A stretch of 64,000 bases of DNA from assembly GCF_021732705.1 (NCBI RefSeq), contig NZ_JAKFUM010000015.1, positions 1-64,000 of the forward strand, read 5' to 3'. Under the pieces are notes generated by a model that did not search any database, had not been told where the DNA came from, and saw only the letters and a program-made list of their open reading frames with translations. This stretch comes from Nevskia sp. Its GTDB lineage: Bacteria; Pseudomonadota; Gammaproteobacteria; Nevskiales; Nevskiaceae. Positions 27,016 through 36,493 of this stretch are shown here, piece by piece. Positions within the stretch are counted from its first letter, which is position 1, and the number at the start of each line of letters is the position of its first letter. The position numbers and the translations under genes were made by a program.

Positions 27016-27713
27016 CAGACCTTGCGTTCCGGCAGCAGCCCCTGCAGTTCTTCCGGCGTCAGGTCGCGCCAGGCGCCGACCTTCAGATTGCCGAGCCGCA
27101 CGTTGATGATGCGCACGCGCTGCAGCCGCACCACCTTGTAGTCAAACGATTCGCACATCCGGCGAATCTGGCGGTTCAGGCCCTGGGTCAGCGTGATCCG
27201 GAAGCTGAACTCGCCGAGGGCTTCGACCTTGCACGGCTTGGTGCGGACATCGAGCTCGGTCAGGTGCACACCGCGGCTCATCGCACTGATGAAGGCCGGC
27301 GTCACCACGCGGTTGACCGTCACCCGGTATTCCTTCTCGTGGTTGTTTTCCGAGCGCAGGATCTCGTTGACGATGTCGCCATTGTTGGTCAGCAGGATCA
27401 GGCCGTCGGAATCCTTGTCGAGCCGGCCGATCGGGAAGATGCGTTCGCGGTGCTTGATGAAGTCGACGATGTTGCCGGCGATGTGGCGCTCGGTGGTGCA
27501 GGTGATGCCGACCGGCTTGTTCAGCGCCAGATAGACATGCGATTTCGGTGCGCCGATCGGCTTGCCGTCGACCGTCACCTGATCGCCGTCGTTGACCTGC
27601 GTGCCGAGCGTCGCGACCACGCCATTGACCGCGACCCGGCCGGCCTCGATCCAGCCATCGGCCTCGCGGCGCGAGCTGATGCCGGTTTCGGCGATGAATT
27701 TATTCAGACGCAC
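27012..27713 (-). CDS. rluF: 23S rRNA pseudouridine synthase F (RluF type)
   Basis: A 233-residue pseudouridine synthase that would isomerise a uridine in 23S rRNA (position 2604 for E. coli RluF). An N-terminal S4 RNA-binding domain (LNKFIAETGISSRREADGWI, residues 3-22) is followed by the catalytic domain with the active-site Asp in PIGRLDKDSDGL. LTQGLNRQIRRMCE and RLQRVRIINV match RluF more than RluB or RsuA; the basic C-terminal tail of E. coli RluF is missing. The GTG start lies inside a 14-bp tandem repeat (see that entry). The stop overlaps the next gene. Confidence 0.9.
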   Translation of the reverse strand: MRLNKFIAETGISSRREADGWIEAGRVAVNGVVATLGTQVNDGDQVTVDGKPIGAPKSHVYLALNKPVGITCTTERHIAGNIVDFIKHRERIFPIGRLDKDSDGLILLTNNGDIVNEILRSENNHEKEYRVTVNRVVTPAFISAMSRGVHLTELDVRTKPCKVEALGEFSFRITLTQGLNRQIRRMCESFDYKVVRLQRVRIINVRLGNLKVGAWRDLTPEELQGLLPERKVW

Positions 27714-27758
27714 GGGTTCAGGCGCATGGGTTCAGACGCACGGGTTCAGACGCGGGTC
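27703..27758. repeat. 14-bp tandem repeat covering the rluF start codon
   Basis: Four head-to-tail 14-bp units (27703-27716, 27717-27730, 27731-27744, and a diverged 27745-27758) with consensus ttcagacgcacggg on the plus strand. On the minus strand each of the first three carries a start codon (GTG, ATG, GTG) followed by CGY CTG AA. Because 14 is not a multiple of three, only the unit nearest the gene is in frame. The ATG in unit 2 and the GTG in unit 3 would make peptides of only seven residues. Confidence 0.85.
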
Positions 27759-27780
27759 GTCGGTGCCCGGTCGGCCGTGC

Positions 27781-28059
27781 TCATGCGTAGAAATGGAACA
27801 GCGCCGCCGCGCCGAACGCGAACAGGCTGCGGACGATGCGCACGATGCGGTCACGCGGCAGCAGCAGGCTGTCGATCTCGTCCTCGGGCAGGCCCTGATG
27901 GGCGTAGGTTTCCTCGCGTTCCTTGCGCAGGATGTTGCGGTCGATCAGCGCCGTCACGAACCAGCAGAAGACGAAGTAGAGCGCCGCCAGCGGCCCGAAC
28001 AAGGCCAGCGAAATCAGCAACATGCCCCAAGACAGGAACGGCTTCAGATAGCGGTCCAC
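27781..28059 (-). CDS. Small membrane protein of unknown function
   Basis: A 92-residue protein with two closely spaced hydrophobic segments near the N-terminus (SWGMLLISLALFGPLAALYF and FCWFVTALI). An acidic, charged region (ERE... PEDEIDSLLL) and a further hydrophobic C-terminal stretch (RSLFAFGAAALFHFYA) follow. It probably sits in the inner membrane with a cytoplasmic loop. No family name can be given. It lies 12 bp after the rimO stop on the same strand, so it is likely co-transcribed with rimO. Confidence 0.7.
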   Translation of the reverse strand: MDRYLKPFLSWGMLLISLALFGPLAALYFVFCWFVTALIDRNILRKEREETYAHQGLPEDEIDSLLLPRDRIVRIVRSLFAFGAAALFHFYA

Positions 28060-28071
28060 GGCGATGCTCGG

Positions 28072-29481
28072 TCAGGCCTTCAGCACGGTGGCGTGCAGGT
28101 CGTGGGTGTCGGCGGCGGTGACCTTGGCCATCACCCGCTGGCCGGGCGTGGCCTTGGCGGCACCCTTCAGGATCACCTGCCCGTCGATCTCCGGCGCATC
28201 GGCCTGGCTGCGGCCGATGACGCCGTCCGGGCCGACATGGTCGATCAGCACTTCGATGGTCTTGCCGATCTTCTTCTGCAGCTTGGCGGCGCTGATCTCG
28301 GCCTGCTTGGCCATGAAGCGGTCGAGGCGCTCGTCCATCACCTCCTGCGGCACGGCGTTCGGCAGGTCGTTGGCGGTGGCGCCATCGACCGGCGAATAGG
28401 TGAAGGCGCCGACCCGGTCCAGCTGCGCCTCGTCGAGCCAGTCGAGCAGCGTCTGGAACTCGGCCTCGGTCTCGCCCGGGAAGCCGACGATGAAGGTCGA
28501 GCGCACGGTGATGTCCGGGCAGATCGCGCGCCAGGCTTCGAGCCGGCGCAAGGTGTTCTCGGCGGCGGCCGGGCGCTTCATCCGCTTCAGCACCGCGGTA
28601 CTCGCGTGCTGGAACGGCACGTCGAGATACGGCAGCACCAGGCCCTCGGCCATCAGCTCGATCACGCCGTCGACATGCGGATACGGGTAGACGTAGTGCA
28701 GGCGCACCCACGGCTTGTGCGGGGCGTCGAGGTTGGCGAGGCCGCGGCACAGGTCGAGCATCCGCGTCTCGTATTCGGCATCGCGGAAGCTGCGCTTGGC
28801 GTACTTGAGATCGGCACCGTAGGCGCTGGTGTCCTGCGAGATCACCAGCAGTTCCTGGACGCCGGCGCGGGCCAGCTTCTGGGCTTCGATCAGCACGTCG
28901 TCGACGGGGCGCGAGCGCAGCTTGCCGCGCATCGACGGGATGATGCAGAAGCTGCACTTGTGGTTGCAGCCCTCGGAAATCTTGACGTAGGCGTAGTGGC
29001 GCGGCGTCAGCTTGATGCCGATGTCGTCCGCGCCGCCGCCAGGACGCCGCTGAGACGGCAGCAGGTCCAGGAACGGGTCGTGCTGCGGCGGTGCGGCCGC
29101 GTGCACGGCGTTCATCACGCCCTTGTAATCCTGCGGACCGGTGATCGACAGCACGTCCGGGAATCGCTCGGTGATCACGTCGCGCTTGGCACCGAGACAG
29201 CCGGTGACGATCACCTTGCCGTTCTCGGCCATGGCATCGCCGATCGCGTCGAGCGATTCGGCCACGGCGGAATCGATGAAGCCGCAGGTGTTGACGATGA
29301 CGACATCGGCCGCGTCGTAGCTGCCGACGGTTTCATAGCCCTCGGCCCGAAGCTGGGTCAGGATCCGTTCGGAATCGACCAGCGCCTTCGGGCAGCCGAG
29401 CGACACGAAGCCGACTTTCGGGGCGGATTTCGTCCCGGCAGTGGGAGTTTTGCGACGGGAACGGGCGGCAGCGGCGGGCAT
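28072..29481 (-). CDS. rimO: Ribosomal protein S12 methylthiotransferase
   Basis: A 469-residue radical-SAM enzyme that methylthiolates Asp88/89 of ribosomal protein S12. The N-terminal UPF0004 domain has [16 protein letters not shown] and NTCGFID cysteines. The radical-SAM CxxxCxxC cluster is in [17 protein letters not shown], and the C-terminal TRAM domain runs from about residue 395 to the end. [12 protein letters not shown] and the TRAM type distinguish it from MiaB. An Arg/Ala-rich extension of about 20 residues at the N-terminus is slightly longer than usual. The ATG at 29481 is chosen over an adjacent in-frame TTG. Confidence 0.95.
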   Translation of the reverse strand: MPAAAARSRRKTPTAGTKSAPKVGFVSLGCPKALVDSERILTQLRAEGYETVGSYDAADVVIVNTCGFIDSAVAESLDAIGDAMAENGKVIVTGCLGAKRDVITERFPDVLSITGPQDYKGVMNAVHAAAPPQHDPFLDLLPSQRRPGGGADDIGIKLTPRHYAYVKISEGCNHKCSFCIIPSMRGKLRSRPVDDVLIEAQKLARAGVQELLVISQDTSAYGADLKYAKRSFRDAEYETRMLDLCRGLANLDAPHKPWVRLHYVYPYPHVDGVIELMAEGLVLPYLDVPFQHASTAVLKRMKRPAAAENTLRRLEAWRAICPDITVRSTFIVGFPGETEAEFQTLLDWLDEAQLDRVGAFTYSPVDGATANDLPNAVPQEVMDERLDRFMAKQAEISAAKLQKKIGKTIEVLIDHVGPDGVIGRSQADAPEIDGQVILKGAAKATPGQRVMAKVTAADTHDLHATVLKA

Positions 29482-29683
29482 CAAGGCACCGGAATGAAGC
29501 GGGGAGCCGGCATTTTACCTGCTGGGGCGGCGACCCGAACCGCGCGCCACCGGCGGGGTCGAATCTGCAGGTTGTTGTCGCCTCACTCGGCGCTGTCCGG
29601 CGGCATGACGCCGGGCAAGCGGCCGTTCATCGGCGCTCGTTAGACTAGGTTCAAACAAAAGCGTCCCCCTCAGGAGCACAGTC

Positions 29684-32152
29684 ATGGGCAAGTTGCTGAA
29701 AATCGGGTTCGGAATCGTCGGCGCGCTGCTGCTGGTGGTCGTGCTGGCGGTCGGCGCCTTCGCGCTGTTCTTCGATCCGAACGATTTCCGCAGCCAGATC
29801 ACGAAGGCCACGAAGGACGCCACCGGCCGCGAACTGACCGTCGGCGACATCAAGCTCAGTATCTATCCGGTGCTCGGCGCGCGCGTGCAGGCGGTCAGCG
29901 TGAGCAACGCGCCCGGTTTCGGCGACCAGCCGATGGCCCAGATCGCCGAGGCCGATGTCGGCCTGAAGCTGCTGCCGCTGGTGCTGCAGCGCGAGCTGAA
30001 GGTCGGCAAGGTCGTGCTGAACGGCCTGAACCTGCGGCTTGCGAAGAACGCCGACGGCGTCAGCAACTGGGACGACCTGACCAAGACGGGCGAGAAGAAG
30101 CCCGATCCAGCCGCTGACGCGCCGGCCGATGCGCCCAGCGAGGGTCCGGGGCTCAAGTCGATCAACATCGGCGGCATCACGATCAACGACGCCAACATCG
30201 CCTACGACGATGCCAAGGCCAAGCAGAGCTACGCCGTGTCCGGGCTGAATCTGTCGACGGGCTCGATCACCCCGGGCGAGCCGTTCGACCTGAAGCTGGA
30301 TTTCTCGACCACGGCGAAATCGCCTGCGCTGAAGGCCGACGTCAAGCTCGCGACGCGCGTCGAGTACGACCTCGCGCAGCAGCAGTACGCGGCGGACAAG
30401 CTGGTGTTGAAGGTGCTGGCGACGATGCCTGACCAGAAGGCGGACATCGAGCTGGCCGGCAACGTCAAGGCTGATCTTGCCAAGCAGACCGCCAACGTCG
30501 ACAAGCTCACCGTCAAGGTCAAGGCCGAGCAGAAGGAACTGAAGGCGGACGTCGCGCTCGCCGTCGGCATTTCGGCCGTGATCGACAAGCAGCAGGTGCG
30601 TGCCGAGAAGATCGCGCTGAAGATCGACGCCGAAGGCAAGGCGCTGCCCGGCGGCAAGCAGACCGTGAATTTCACCGGCGATGCCATCTACGACGGCAGC
30701 AAGGGCACGATGAAGCTCGCCGGTGGCGACGTGCAGGTGGCCGGGCTCGACGCGACGATCGCGCTCGACGGCATCGGTCTGGACGGCGACAGCCCGCGCT
30801 TCTACGGTCCGATCTCGGTCAAGACCTTCAATCCGCGCGACCTGATGAAGCTGCTGGACATCAAGGTCGAGACGGCCGACGCCAACGTTTTGAAGGAACT
30901 GAGCCTGCGCGGCAAGATCGACGCCACGCCGAAGAGCGCGCGCATCGCCGAGCTGACCTTGAAGCTCGACCAGAGCACCGCGACCGGCAGCCTCGGCATC
31001 TCGAACTTCGACACGAAAGCGGCGGAGTTCGCGCTGAAGCTCGATGCCATCGACGCCGACCGCTATCTGCCGACACCCGCGCCGGTCAAGCCAGGCCCGC
31101 TGACTGCCGAGGAGAAGGCCGCCGCCAATGCGGTGGAGCCGCCGGTGCAGAGCCTGGACGGCTTCACCGCGAACGGCACGGTCGACATCGGCAAGCTCAA
31201 GGTCTCGAACGTCAGCATGAACAACGTGCAGTTCCGGCTGAATGCGACCCAGGGTCAGGACAAGGTCATCGGCCTGAACGCCCAGCTCTACGGGGGCAGC
31301 ATCGCGTCGACCACGAAGATCACCGCCGACGGCACGCCGCGCTACGCCGAGCGGCTTCAACTGACCTCGATCTCCGCCGGCCCGCTGCTGAAAGACTTCA
31401 CCGGCAAGGAATCGATGACCGGCGAAGGCAATTTCGCGCTCGATGTCACCTCCACCGGCAAGACCGTCGGCGCGATCAAGCAGGCGCTGAACGGCGATGC
31501 CTCGTTCAGCTTCGTCAACGGCGCGGTCAAGGGCTTCAACCTTGGCCAGATCCTGCGCAAGGGCGATGCGCTGCTGAAGGGCCAGCAGCTCAATGACAGC
31601 GCGCCGGTGCAGACCGACTTCACCGAGCTGAGTGCCGCCGCGAAGATCGTCAACGGCGTGCTGCAGTCCGATGCGCTGAACGCGAAGAGCCCGCTGTTCC
31701 GCGTCGACGGCGCCGGCAAGGTCGATCTCGCGCGTGAAACCATCGACTACACCGCCAAGCCGACGATCGTGAACACCGCGAGCGGGCAGGGCGGCAAGGA
31801 CCTGCCGGACCTGACCGGCATCGTCATCCCGATCCGCGTCACCGGCACCTTCGACCAGCCGAAGTACGCGCTGGACCTGAAGGCTGCGCTGACCCAGAAG
31901 GCCACGCAGGGCCTGCGCGACCAGCTCGTCGGCGACAAGGGCGACAAGCTGCGCGAGAAGCTCGATACCCAGATCGAGAAGAAGCTCGGCACCTCGCTCG
32001 ATGCCAACCCGGCGCTGAAGGACAAGCTGACCAACGGCCTGAACTCGCTGTTCGGCAAGAAGAAGCCGCCGGCCGATCCGGCCGCTGCGCCAGCACCGGC
32101 GCCCGCGCCTGCCGCGCCGGCACCCGCCCCGACGCCCGCTCCGACGCCTTGA
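29684..32152 (+). CDS. AsmA-family protein
   Basis: An 822-residue member of the AsmA family, inner-membrane-anchored proteins that reach across the periplasm and are implicated in outer-membrane assembly and phospholipid transport. One N-terminal membrane helix (LKIGFGIVGALLLVVVLAVGAFALFF) precedes FDPNDFRSQITKATKDATGRELTVGDI, the family's signature start. A long beta-rich body follows, then the C-terminal AsmA_2-like region (GEGNFALDVTSTGKTVGAIKQALNGDASF). The last 45 residues form an Ala-Pro tail. An AGGAG element lies seven bases upstream of the ATG. Its stop overlaps the mutY start. Confidence 0.9.
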   Translation: MGKLLKIGFGIVGALLLVVVLAVGAFALFFDPNDFRSQITKATKDATGRELTVGDIKLSIYPVLGARVQAVSVSNAPGFGDQPMAQIAEADVGLKLLPLVLQRELKVGKVVLNGLNLRLAKNADGVSNWDDLTKTGEKKPDPAADAPADAPSEGPGLKSINIGGITINDANIAYDDAKAKQSYAVSGLNLSTGSITPGEPFDLKLDFSTTAKSPALKADVKLATRVEYDLAQQQYAADKLVLKVLATMPDQKADIELAGNVKADLAKQTANVDKLTVKVKAEQKELKADVALAVGISAVIDKQQVRAEKIALKIDAEGKALPGGKQTVNFTGDAIYDGSKGTMKLAGGDVQVAGLDATIALDGIGLDGDSPRFYGPISVKTFNPRDLMKLLDIKVETADANVLKELSLRGKIDATPKSARIAELTLKLDQSTATGSLGISNFDTKAAEFALKLDAIDADRYLPTPAPVKPGPLTAEEKAAANAVEPPVQSLDGFTANGTVDIGKLKVSNVSMNNVQFRLNATQGQDKVIGLNAQLYGGSIASTTKITADGTPRYAERLQLTSISAGPLLKDFTGKESMTGEGNFALDVTSTGKTVGAIKQALNGDASFSFVNGAVKGFNLGQILRKGDALLKGQQLNDSAPVQTDFTELSAAAKIVNGVLQSDALNAKSPLFRVDGAGKVDLARETIDYTAKPTIVNTASGQGGKDLPDLTGIVIPIRVTGTFDQPKYALDLKAALTQKATQGLRDQLVGDKGDKLREKLDTQIEKKLGTSLDANPALKDKLTNGLNSLFGKKKPPADPAAAPAPAPAPAAPAPAPTPAPTP

Positions 32153-33426
32153 GCCGCAAGCCTGTGGCGGCGGGCGAACCCGACTTCGCCGGCCGCCTGC
32201 TGGCCTGGTTCGATGTCCATGGCCGGCACGACCTGCCGTGGCAGTCGCCGCGGTCGGCCTATCGCGTCTGGCTGTCGGAGGTGATGCTGCAGCAGACGCA
32301 GGTCGCCACCGTCATCCCGTATTTCGAACGCTTCCTCGCGCGCTTTCCGGATTTCACGGCGCTGGCCGCGGCCGACATCGACGAGGTACTCGCGCTGTGG
32401 GCGGGTCTCGGCTACTACGCCCGTGCCCGCAACCTGCACGCCGCGGCGAAGCAGGTGGCGTCGCGGCATCGCGGCGAGATGCCGAACGACCTCGAAGCGG
32501 TGCAGGCGCTGCCCGGCGTCGGGCGATCCACGGCTGCCGCGATCCTGGCCCAAGCCTATGGCGCGCGGCACGCGATCCTCGACGGCAACGTCAAGCGGGT
32601 GCTGGCGCGCCATGCCGCGGTGCCCGGCTGGCCGGGCGAGCCGAAGGTCGCCGCGAGGCTGTGGGCCGTGTCCGAGCGTCTGCTGCCGCAGACGCGGCTC
32701 GCCGACTACACGCAGGCGATCATGGATCTGGGCGCGACGCTGTGCACGGCGCGCGCGCCGGCCTGCGAGCGCTGCCCGGTGGCCGATGATTGCGTCGCAC
32801 GGCGCGACGAACGCGTCGCCGAATTCCCGGCGTCGAAACCGGCCAAGGCGCGGCCGTTCCGGCAGGCGCAACTGCTGGTGATCGAGAACGCCGATGGCGA
32901 CCTGCTGATCGAGCGTCGCCCGCCGAGCGGCATCTGGGGCGGCCTGTGGTCGCTGCCGGTGCTCGATCCCGGCATCGAACCCGCGGCTGCCGTTCGCGAT
33001 CGCTACGGACTGGCCGTGCGGAAGCTCGGCGGCCTGCAGCCGTTCCGCCATGCCTTCACCCATTTCGAGCTGGAACTGACCCCGCAGCGCCTGCGCCTCG
33101 TCACCGACGTCGGCGCGGCAGTGCACGAGCAGCCCGACCAGCGCTGGCTTAACATGCGCCGCGACCCGCTGCCCGGGCTCCCGGCCCCGGTGCTGCAGTT
33201 CCTGCTGCGCCAGCGGGCAGTCGATGCTCCGGCTGCGCCCGCGCCATCCCCGACTTCCCCGAACGCACACCCAGACCCATGTCCCGAACCGTCCACTGCA
33301 TCAAGCTCGGCACCGAAGCGGAAGGCCTCGACCGCGCGCCCGTCCCCGGCGACCTCGGCAAGCGGATCTTCGAACATGTCTCCAAGCAGGCATGGAGCGG
33401 CTGGCTCGCGCACCAGACGCGCGTGA
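32149..33426 (+). CDS. mutY: A/G-specific adenine DNA glycosylase with extended C-terminus
   Basis: A 425-residue base-excision glycosylase removing adenine opposite 8-oxoguanine. The helix-hairpin-helix and catalytic region include [15 protein letters not shown] (catalytic Glu upstream) and [12 protein letters not shown]. Asp in LDGNVKRVL is followed by the iron-sulphur cysteines LC-x6-C-x2-C-x5-C, and a NUDIX-like C-terminal domain runs to about residue 355. The frame then continues some 70 residues as a Pro/Ala/Ser/Arg-rich tail. This tail reads across the first 148 bp of yggX in another frame; usual MutY length is about 350. The TTG start overlaps the AsmA stop; GTG at 32164 is an alternative. 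Confidence 0.92.
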   Translation: MSRKPVAAGEPDFAGRLLAWFDVHGRHDLPWQSPRSAYRVWLSEVMLQQTQVATVIPYFERFLARFPDFTALAAADIDEVLALWAGLGYYARARNLHAAAKQVASRHRGEMPNDLEAVQALPGVGRSTAAAILAQAYGARHAILDGNVKRVLARHAAVPGWPGEPKVAARLWAVSERLLPQTRLADYTQAIMDLGATLCTARAPACERCPVADDCVARRDERVAEFPASKPAKARPFRQAQLLVIENADGDLLIERRPPSGIWGGLWSLPVLDPGIEPAAAVRDRYGLAVRKLGGLQPFRHAFTHFELELTPQRLRLVTDVGAAVHEQPDQRWLNMRRDPLPGLPAPVLQFLLRQRAVDAPAAPAPSPTSPNAHPDPCPEPSTASSSAPKRKASTARPSPATSASGSSNMSPSRHGAAGSRTRRA

Positions 33427-33554
33427 TCAACGAATACCGGCTGGTGCTGTCCGACGCCGAAGCCCGCAAGTTCCTGATGGCGGAGCTCGAAAAGTACTTC
33501 TTCGGCGGCGGCGATCTGACCCACACCAGCTACGTCCCCCCGAAGCGCGCCTGA
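33279..33554 (+). CDS. yggX: Probable Fe(2+)-trafficking / oxidative damage protection protein
   Basis: A 91-residue YggX-family cytoplasmic protein that protects iron-sulphur clusters, possibly by iron trafficking. The family pattern starts [20 protein letters not shown] with the conserved Cys7, continues [13 protein letters not shown] and ends with the KYFFGGG segment. Position after mutY is conserved in gammaproteobacteria. Here it is unusual because the first 148 bp also encode the end of the longer MutY reading. Its ATG has no strong ribosome-binding site; coupling to mutY translation is possible. Confidence 0.95.
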   Translation: MSRTVHCIKLGTEAEGLDRAPVPGDLGKRIFEHVSKQAWSGWLAHQTRVINEYRLVLSDAEARKFLMAELEKYFFGGGDLTHTSYVPPKRA

Positions 33555-33602
33555 GCCGCGTTCGAGCGCGAAGCAGGCCGATGCGGCGCCGTCACGGATT
33601 GC

Positions 33603-33632
33603 TTGACGCCGCCCCCGTCCGTCGCGTCTAAT
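33603..33632 (+). promoter_or_regulatory. Predicted sigma-70 promoter for tRNA-Phe
   Basis: TTGACG (33603-33608) and TCTAAT (33627-33632) with an 18-bp spacer, ending 63 bp before the tRNA. The match is good for a stable-RNA promoter, but it is a prediction only. Confidence 0.55.
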
Positions 33633-33695
33633 CGCGCTCCGCGTTGCAGCCCGACCCGCTCGGAAGCTCAACCTGGCATGCAAAAGCTGCACGTT

Positions 33696-33771
33696 GGCCG
33701 AGTAGCTCAGTCGGTAGAGCAGGGGATTGAAAATCCCCGTGTCGGCGGTTCGATTCCGTCCTCGGCCACCA
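33696..33771 (+). tRNA. tRNA-Phe (anticodon GAA)
   Basis: A 76-nt cloverleaf with acceptor stem GGCCGAG/CTCGGCC, D arm GCTC...GAGC, anticodon stem GGGGA/TCCCC with loop TTGAAAA (anticodon GAA), T loop TTCGATT, and an encoded 3' ACCA. All stems pair. An integrase gene starts 152 bp after its end, and its 3' end is a typical phage/island attachment site, so this probably marks the island's left border. Confidence 0.96.
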
Positions 33772-33783
33772 TATATTGGTGGG

Positions 33784-33812
33784 AAAGCCTCTGAAAACAG
33801 GGGCTTTTTTTT
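33784..33812 (+). terminator. Rho-independent terminator after tRNA-Phe
   Basis: Stem AAGCCTCTG / CAGGGGCTT around AAAA, followed by an uninterrupted T-run, 13 bp after the tRNA. This is a textbook intrinsic terminator. Confidence 0.85.
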
Positions 33813-33847
33813 GCCCGCTGAATTGAGCGCCGCAGCCGTTTCGGATT

Positions 33848-33871
33848 TTTGTGCCTAAATTTGTGCCTAAA
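33848..33871 (+). repeat. Two perfect 12-bp direct repeats upstream of integrase
   Basis: TTTGTGCCTAAA occurs twice in immediate tandem, between the tRNA terminator and the integrase start. The position suggests arm-type integrase binding sites or part of the attachment region; this is inferred from location. The upstream GTG starts for the integrase lie within them. Confidence 0.6.
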
Positions 33872-33922
33872 TTCAGGTTCCGAGCGACACGGATACCGTC
33901 CCCCACAAGCAGGGGATGGCGA

Positions 33923-35269
33923 ATGGCGAGGAAAGGAAGACCGAACAGCGGGTCGATCATCGAGCGGGGGCCGTATCAGTTCTGCGCGCGGTTCAGCCAC
34001 GACGGCAGGCGAGAGAGTCGGACATTCGAGACGCGCCCGCTGGCGGAACAATGGTTGGCAGGGATCAAAGCTGCCCAAGACAAGGGTCGGTTGACCAAGG
34101 CGATCGACGCCCGCGATCTCACGCTGGCGGACGCGCTGAATCGCCGCCTTGAAATGTGCGCGGACCAGAAAAGCAACGTCGAACAGGAGCGGCAGACCCA
34201 GCGGCTCATCGAGAAGTTTCCGGATCTGACGGGCAAGCGTCTTTACGAGATCGACGAGATCGACATCCTCGGATTCATTGAGGAGCGTGAGGAACAGGTT
34301 GCCAACGGAACCATCAACCGGGACCTGTCGCTGATCAGCAACGCGTTCAATCGTGCCCGGTCGCGCATGCACTGCGTCGGGCTCACCAATCCGATTGGGC
34401 CCACGACGCGGCTGAAGGAGGCGAAGGGGCGGGACCACCGGCTGGCTGCGGATGAAGAGGAACTGCTCCTTCGCCTCGCGCATCCGGTAGAAGCACTGAC
34501 CCACACCCCCATCGGCAGCATCATCCGGTTCGCGCTCGGCACCGCGATGCGCAAGTCGGAAATCGCCCGCGTGGATTGGCGGAATGTCAATCTTGATCGC
34601 GGAACGGTGCTGATTCCCGATACGAAGAACGGCAGCCCCCGTACCGTGCCTCTGGGGCTCGCCATGCGTGCACTGGTTCGCGAGCAGGGCCCCGGGGCGT
34701 CTGGCTGCGTCTGGGCAACGACATCGGCCATTTCCAGCGCGTGGCAGCGACTTAAGAGAGTCGCGATCGCAGAGGCGCAGCAACTGGTTTCAGCTGGGGT
34801 CGCGCTGTCGGATCTGCCGGGACGGCTGCTTGATCTACGCTTTCATGACCTTCGTCACGAAGCAACATCGCGATTGATCGAGCGTACCGGCTGGGACAAT
34901 GCGCGCATCCGGGCCGTGACCGGACACAAGACCGACGCGATGCTCGCGCGATACACGCACCTCAGGACGGCCTCACTCGCTTCGGAACTGGCAGCGCTTG
35001 AAGGCGGCGCGGTTGCGAATCTGCACGCCATGGGTGCCTGCGAGCGCGACGATCGACAGCCAGACGACCCTTCAATACGGGCTCAATGGAAAGCCGTAGC
35101 CACCAATGCCACGTTACTGAAATTGCTGATTTCGTCAAAGCCGATTGCCGAGGTTGCCAAGGAGTTCGGGGTTTCAGATGTTGCCGTTCACAAGGCCTGC
35201 AAACGGCTCGGAGTTGAGAAGCAGCGCCGTGGTTTCTGGCTTGAAGGCAGACGAGCGAAGGCCGCGTGA
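33923..35269 (+). CDS. Tyrosine recombinase (island integrase)
   Basis: A 448-residue tyrosine-family site-specific recombinase. An N-terminal DNA-binding part (residues 1-150) precedes the catalytic domain. The Arg is in GTAMRKSEIARVDW, the Lys in DTKNGSPRTVPL and HxxR in FHDLRHEATSRL. His is in VTGHKTDAM and the nucleophile Tyr in ARYTHL. An unusual C-terminal extension (about 360-448) contains a helix-turn-helix (IAEVAKEFGVSDVAVHKACKRLGV), an extra DNA-binding unit not present in ordinary integrases. It starts 152 bp after tRNA-Phe, the standard layout for tRNA-targeted islands. ATG at 33923 is preferred (AGGGG upstream); GTG at 33851 lies in the tandem repeats. Confidence 0.9.
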   Translation: MARKGRPNSGSIIERGPYQFCARFSHDGRRESRTFETRPLAEQWLAGIKAAQDKGRLTKAIDARDLTLADALNRRLEMCADQKSNVEQERQTQRLIEKFPDLTGKRLYEIDEIDILGFIEEREEQVANGTINRDLSLISNAFNRARSRMHCVGLTNPIGPTTRLKEAKGRDHRLAADEEELLLRLAHPVEALTHTPIGSIIRFALGTAMRKSEIARVDWRNVNLDRGTVLIPDTKNGSPRTVPLGLAMRALVREQGPGASGCVWATTSAISSAWQRLKRVAIAEAQQLVSAGVALSDLPGRLLDLRFHDLRHEATSRLIERTGWDNARIRAVTGHKTDAMLARYTHLRTASLASELAALEGGAVANLHAMGACERDDRQPDDPSIRAQWKAVATNATLLKLLISSKPIAEVAKEFGVSDVAVHKACKRLGVEKQRRGFWLEGRRAKAA

Positions 35270-35786
35270 TGCTTGCGGAAGATTGACTGCGAAAAATCAG
35301 CCGTGCAACCGCTGCTGCCCGTATTTGTGCAGCTTTCACAGGCCTTTGGATTCGTGAAAGCCGGGTGATTCTTTGTAAATTTCGCTTGCCTTGGTTCGTG
35401 CAACGCCTTCAGCAGCGTCAAGCCTGATCCCAAGCCGACGATCGGCATCAAAAGCCATGCCGCTCGACGGCCTGAGATCACCGGCTCGGCCGGCACGGGC
35501 TTGACCCTGCTTCGGGTCGCCCGATTGGTCGCCATGCCACGATGCGGGAGACTGCCCCGCATCGTGGCCACCGTTCATGGCAAGGTTGCTTTGTACTCGC
35601 ACTTTTATTGGGTCTATCAACGTGCTTGGCTTCGTTCAGCGACACTGCGAAGTTGGTCTCCGATGGCTTGATTGGTGCCGACCACGAAGAACGAGCGAGC
35701 AATTGTAAGGTTGGGAAACGTACCGACTTGAATCGGGATGGTTTCGTCGAGTCCACCGCGCTAAATTGCTTCGACGCCTAGCTGGC
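35270..35786. other. Intergenic region after integrase
   Basis: About 517 bp without a convincing gene. A 79-codon frame (plus strand, 35542-35781, hydrophobic start) is possible but lacks a ribosome-binding site. Codon use here is less GC-biased than in the core region. Confidence 0.5.
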
Positions 35787-36488
35787 TTATAGCAATGCAG
35801 CCTCCAGCCGCCGCTTTCGCTGTTCCCAGTCGGGCATCACCTGCGCCAGATGCTTGAAAAAACGTGCATCGTGGTCGCGCTGTGTGGCATGACACAGCTC
35901 GTGGGTCACCACGTACTCGATGCAGGGGCGCGGGGCGCGCACCAGATTGACGTTCAATGTCATCGTTCCGATGAGCGACAGACTCCCCCAGCGTGACTGC
36001 ATGGTGCGCACGATCAAGCGAGGCTCGTCGACGCCCTTGAAATGCGGCAAGGCGGCATTCAGCACTTCACTGAACACGGCCCCGGCGCGGTCAAGGTACC
36101 AACGGTGCAGCAGTGCTTTGACACGATCGGGCTCGGGGGTGTCGGGTAAGCAGACAAGGAGCTGTCCGCGTGTGAGTTTCACGCTGGCCGATTCGCCTTG
36201 CAGCAGCTTGAGCCGGTACTGCCGACCCAGATACAGATGCGATTCGCCGCTGACGTACTGCCGTGCCGGGGTGCGCGGGCGGTAGCGCGCGAATTCGGCC
36301 AGTTGTCGACTGATCCAGGCGGCGCGCTTCTGTACGCGCTCGGCTATCACGGCCTCCGAGCAGCCCAGCGGCGCACGCACCAGCACGCGGCTATCGGGGT
36401 GAACCTCGATCGTCAGCGTCTGCCGCGATGCCAGGAAGCGCACCTCGTAGGGGATCGAGTCACCGCCGTAGGTCATCGAGCCAAACAT
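35787..36488 (-). CDS. YgjP/SprT-like M48-type metallopeptidase
   Basis: A 233-residue predicted metal-dependent hydrolase of the YgjP-like (DUF45) group. YVVTHELCHATQRDHDARFF carries the HExxH zinc site with the distal His. MQSRWGSLSLIGTMTLNVNL is the family's conserved SRWG strand. There is no signal peptide. It is the last gene of the type I restriction operon and begins just after the hsdR stop; an alternative TTG start at 36497 overlaps that stop. Genes of this family frequently accompany type I R-M operons, but their role there is unknown. Confidence 0.85.
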   Translation of the reverse strand: MFGSMTYGGDSIPYEVRFLASRQTLTIEVHPDSRVLVRAPLGCSEAVIAERVQKRAAWISRQLAEFARYRPRTPARQYVSGESHLYLGRQYRLKLLQGESASVKLTRGQLLVCLPDTPEPDRVKALLHRWYLDRAGAVFSEVLNAALPHFKGVDEPRLIVRTMQSRWGSLSLIGTMTLNVNLVRAPRPCIEYVVTHELCHATQRDHDARFFKHLAQVMPDWEQRKRRLEAALL

Positions 36489-36493
36489 GATCT

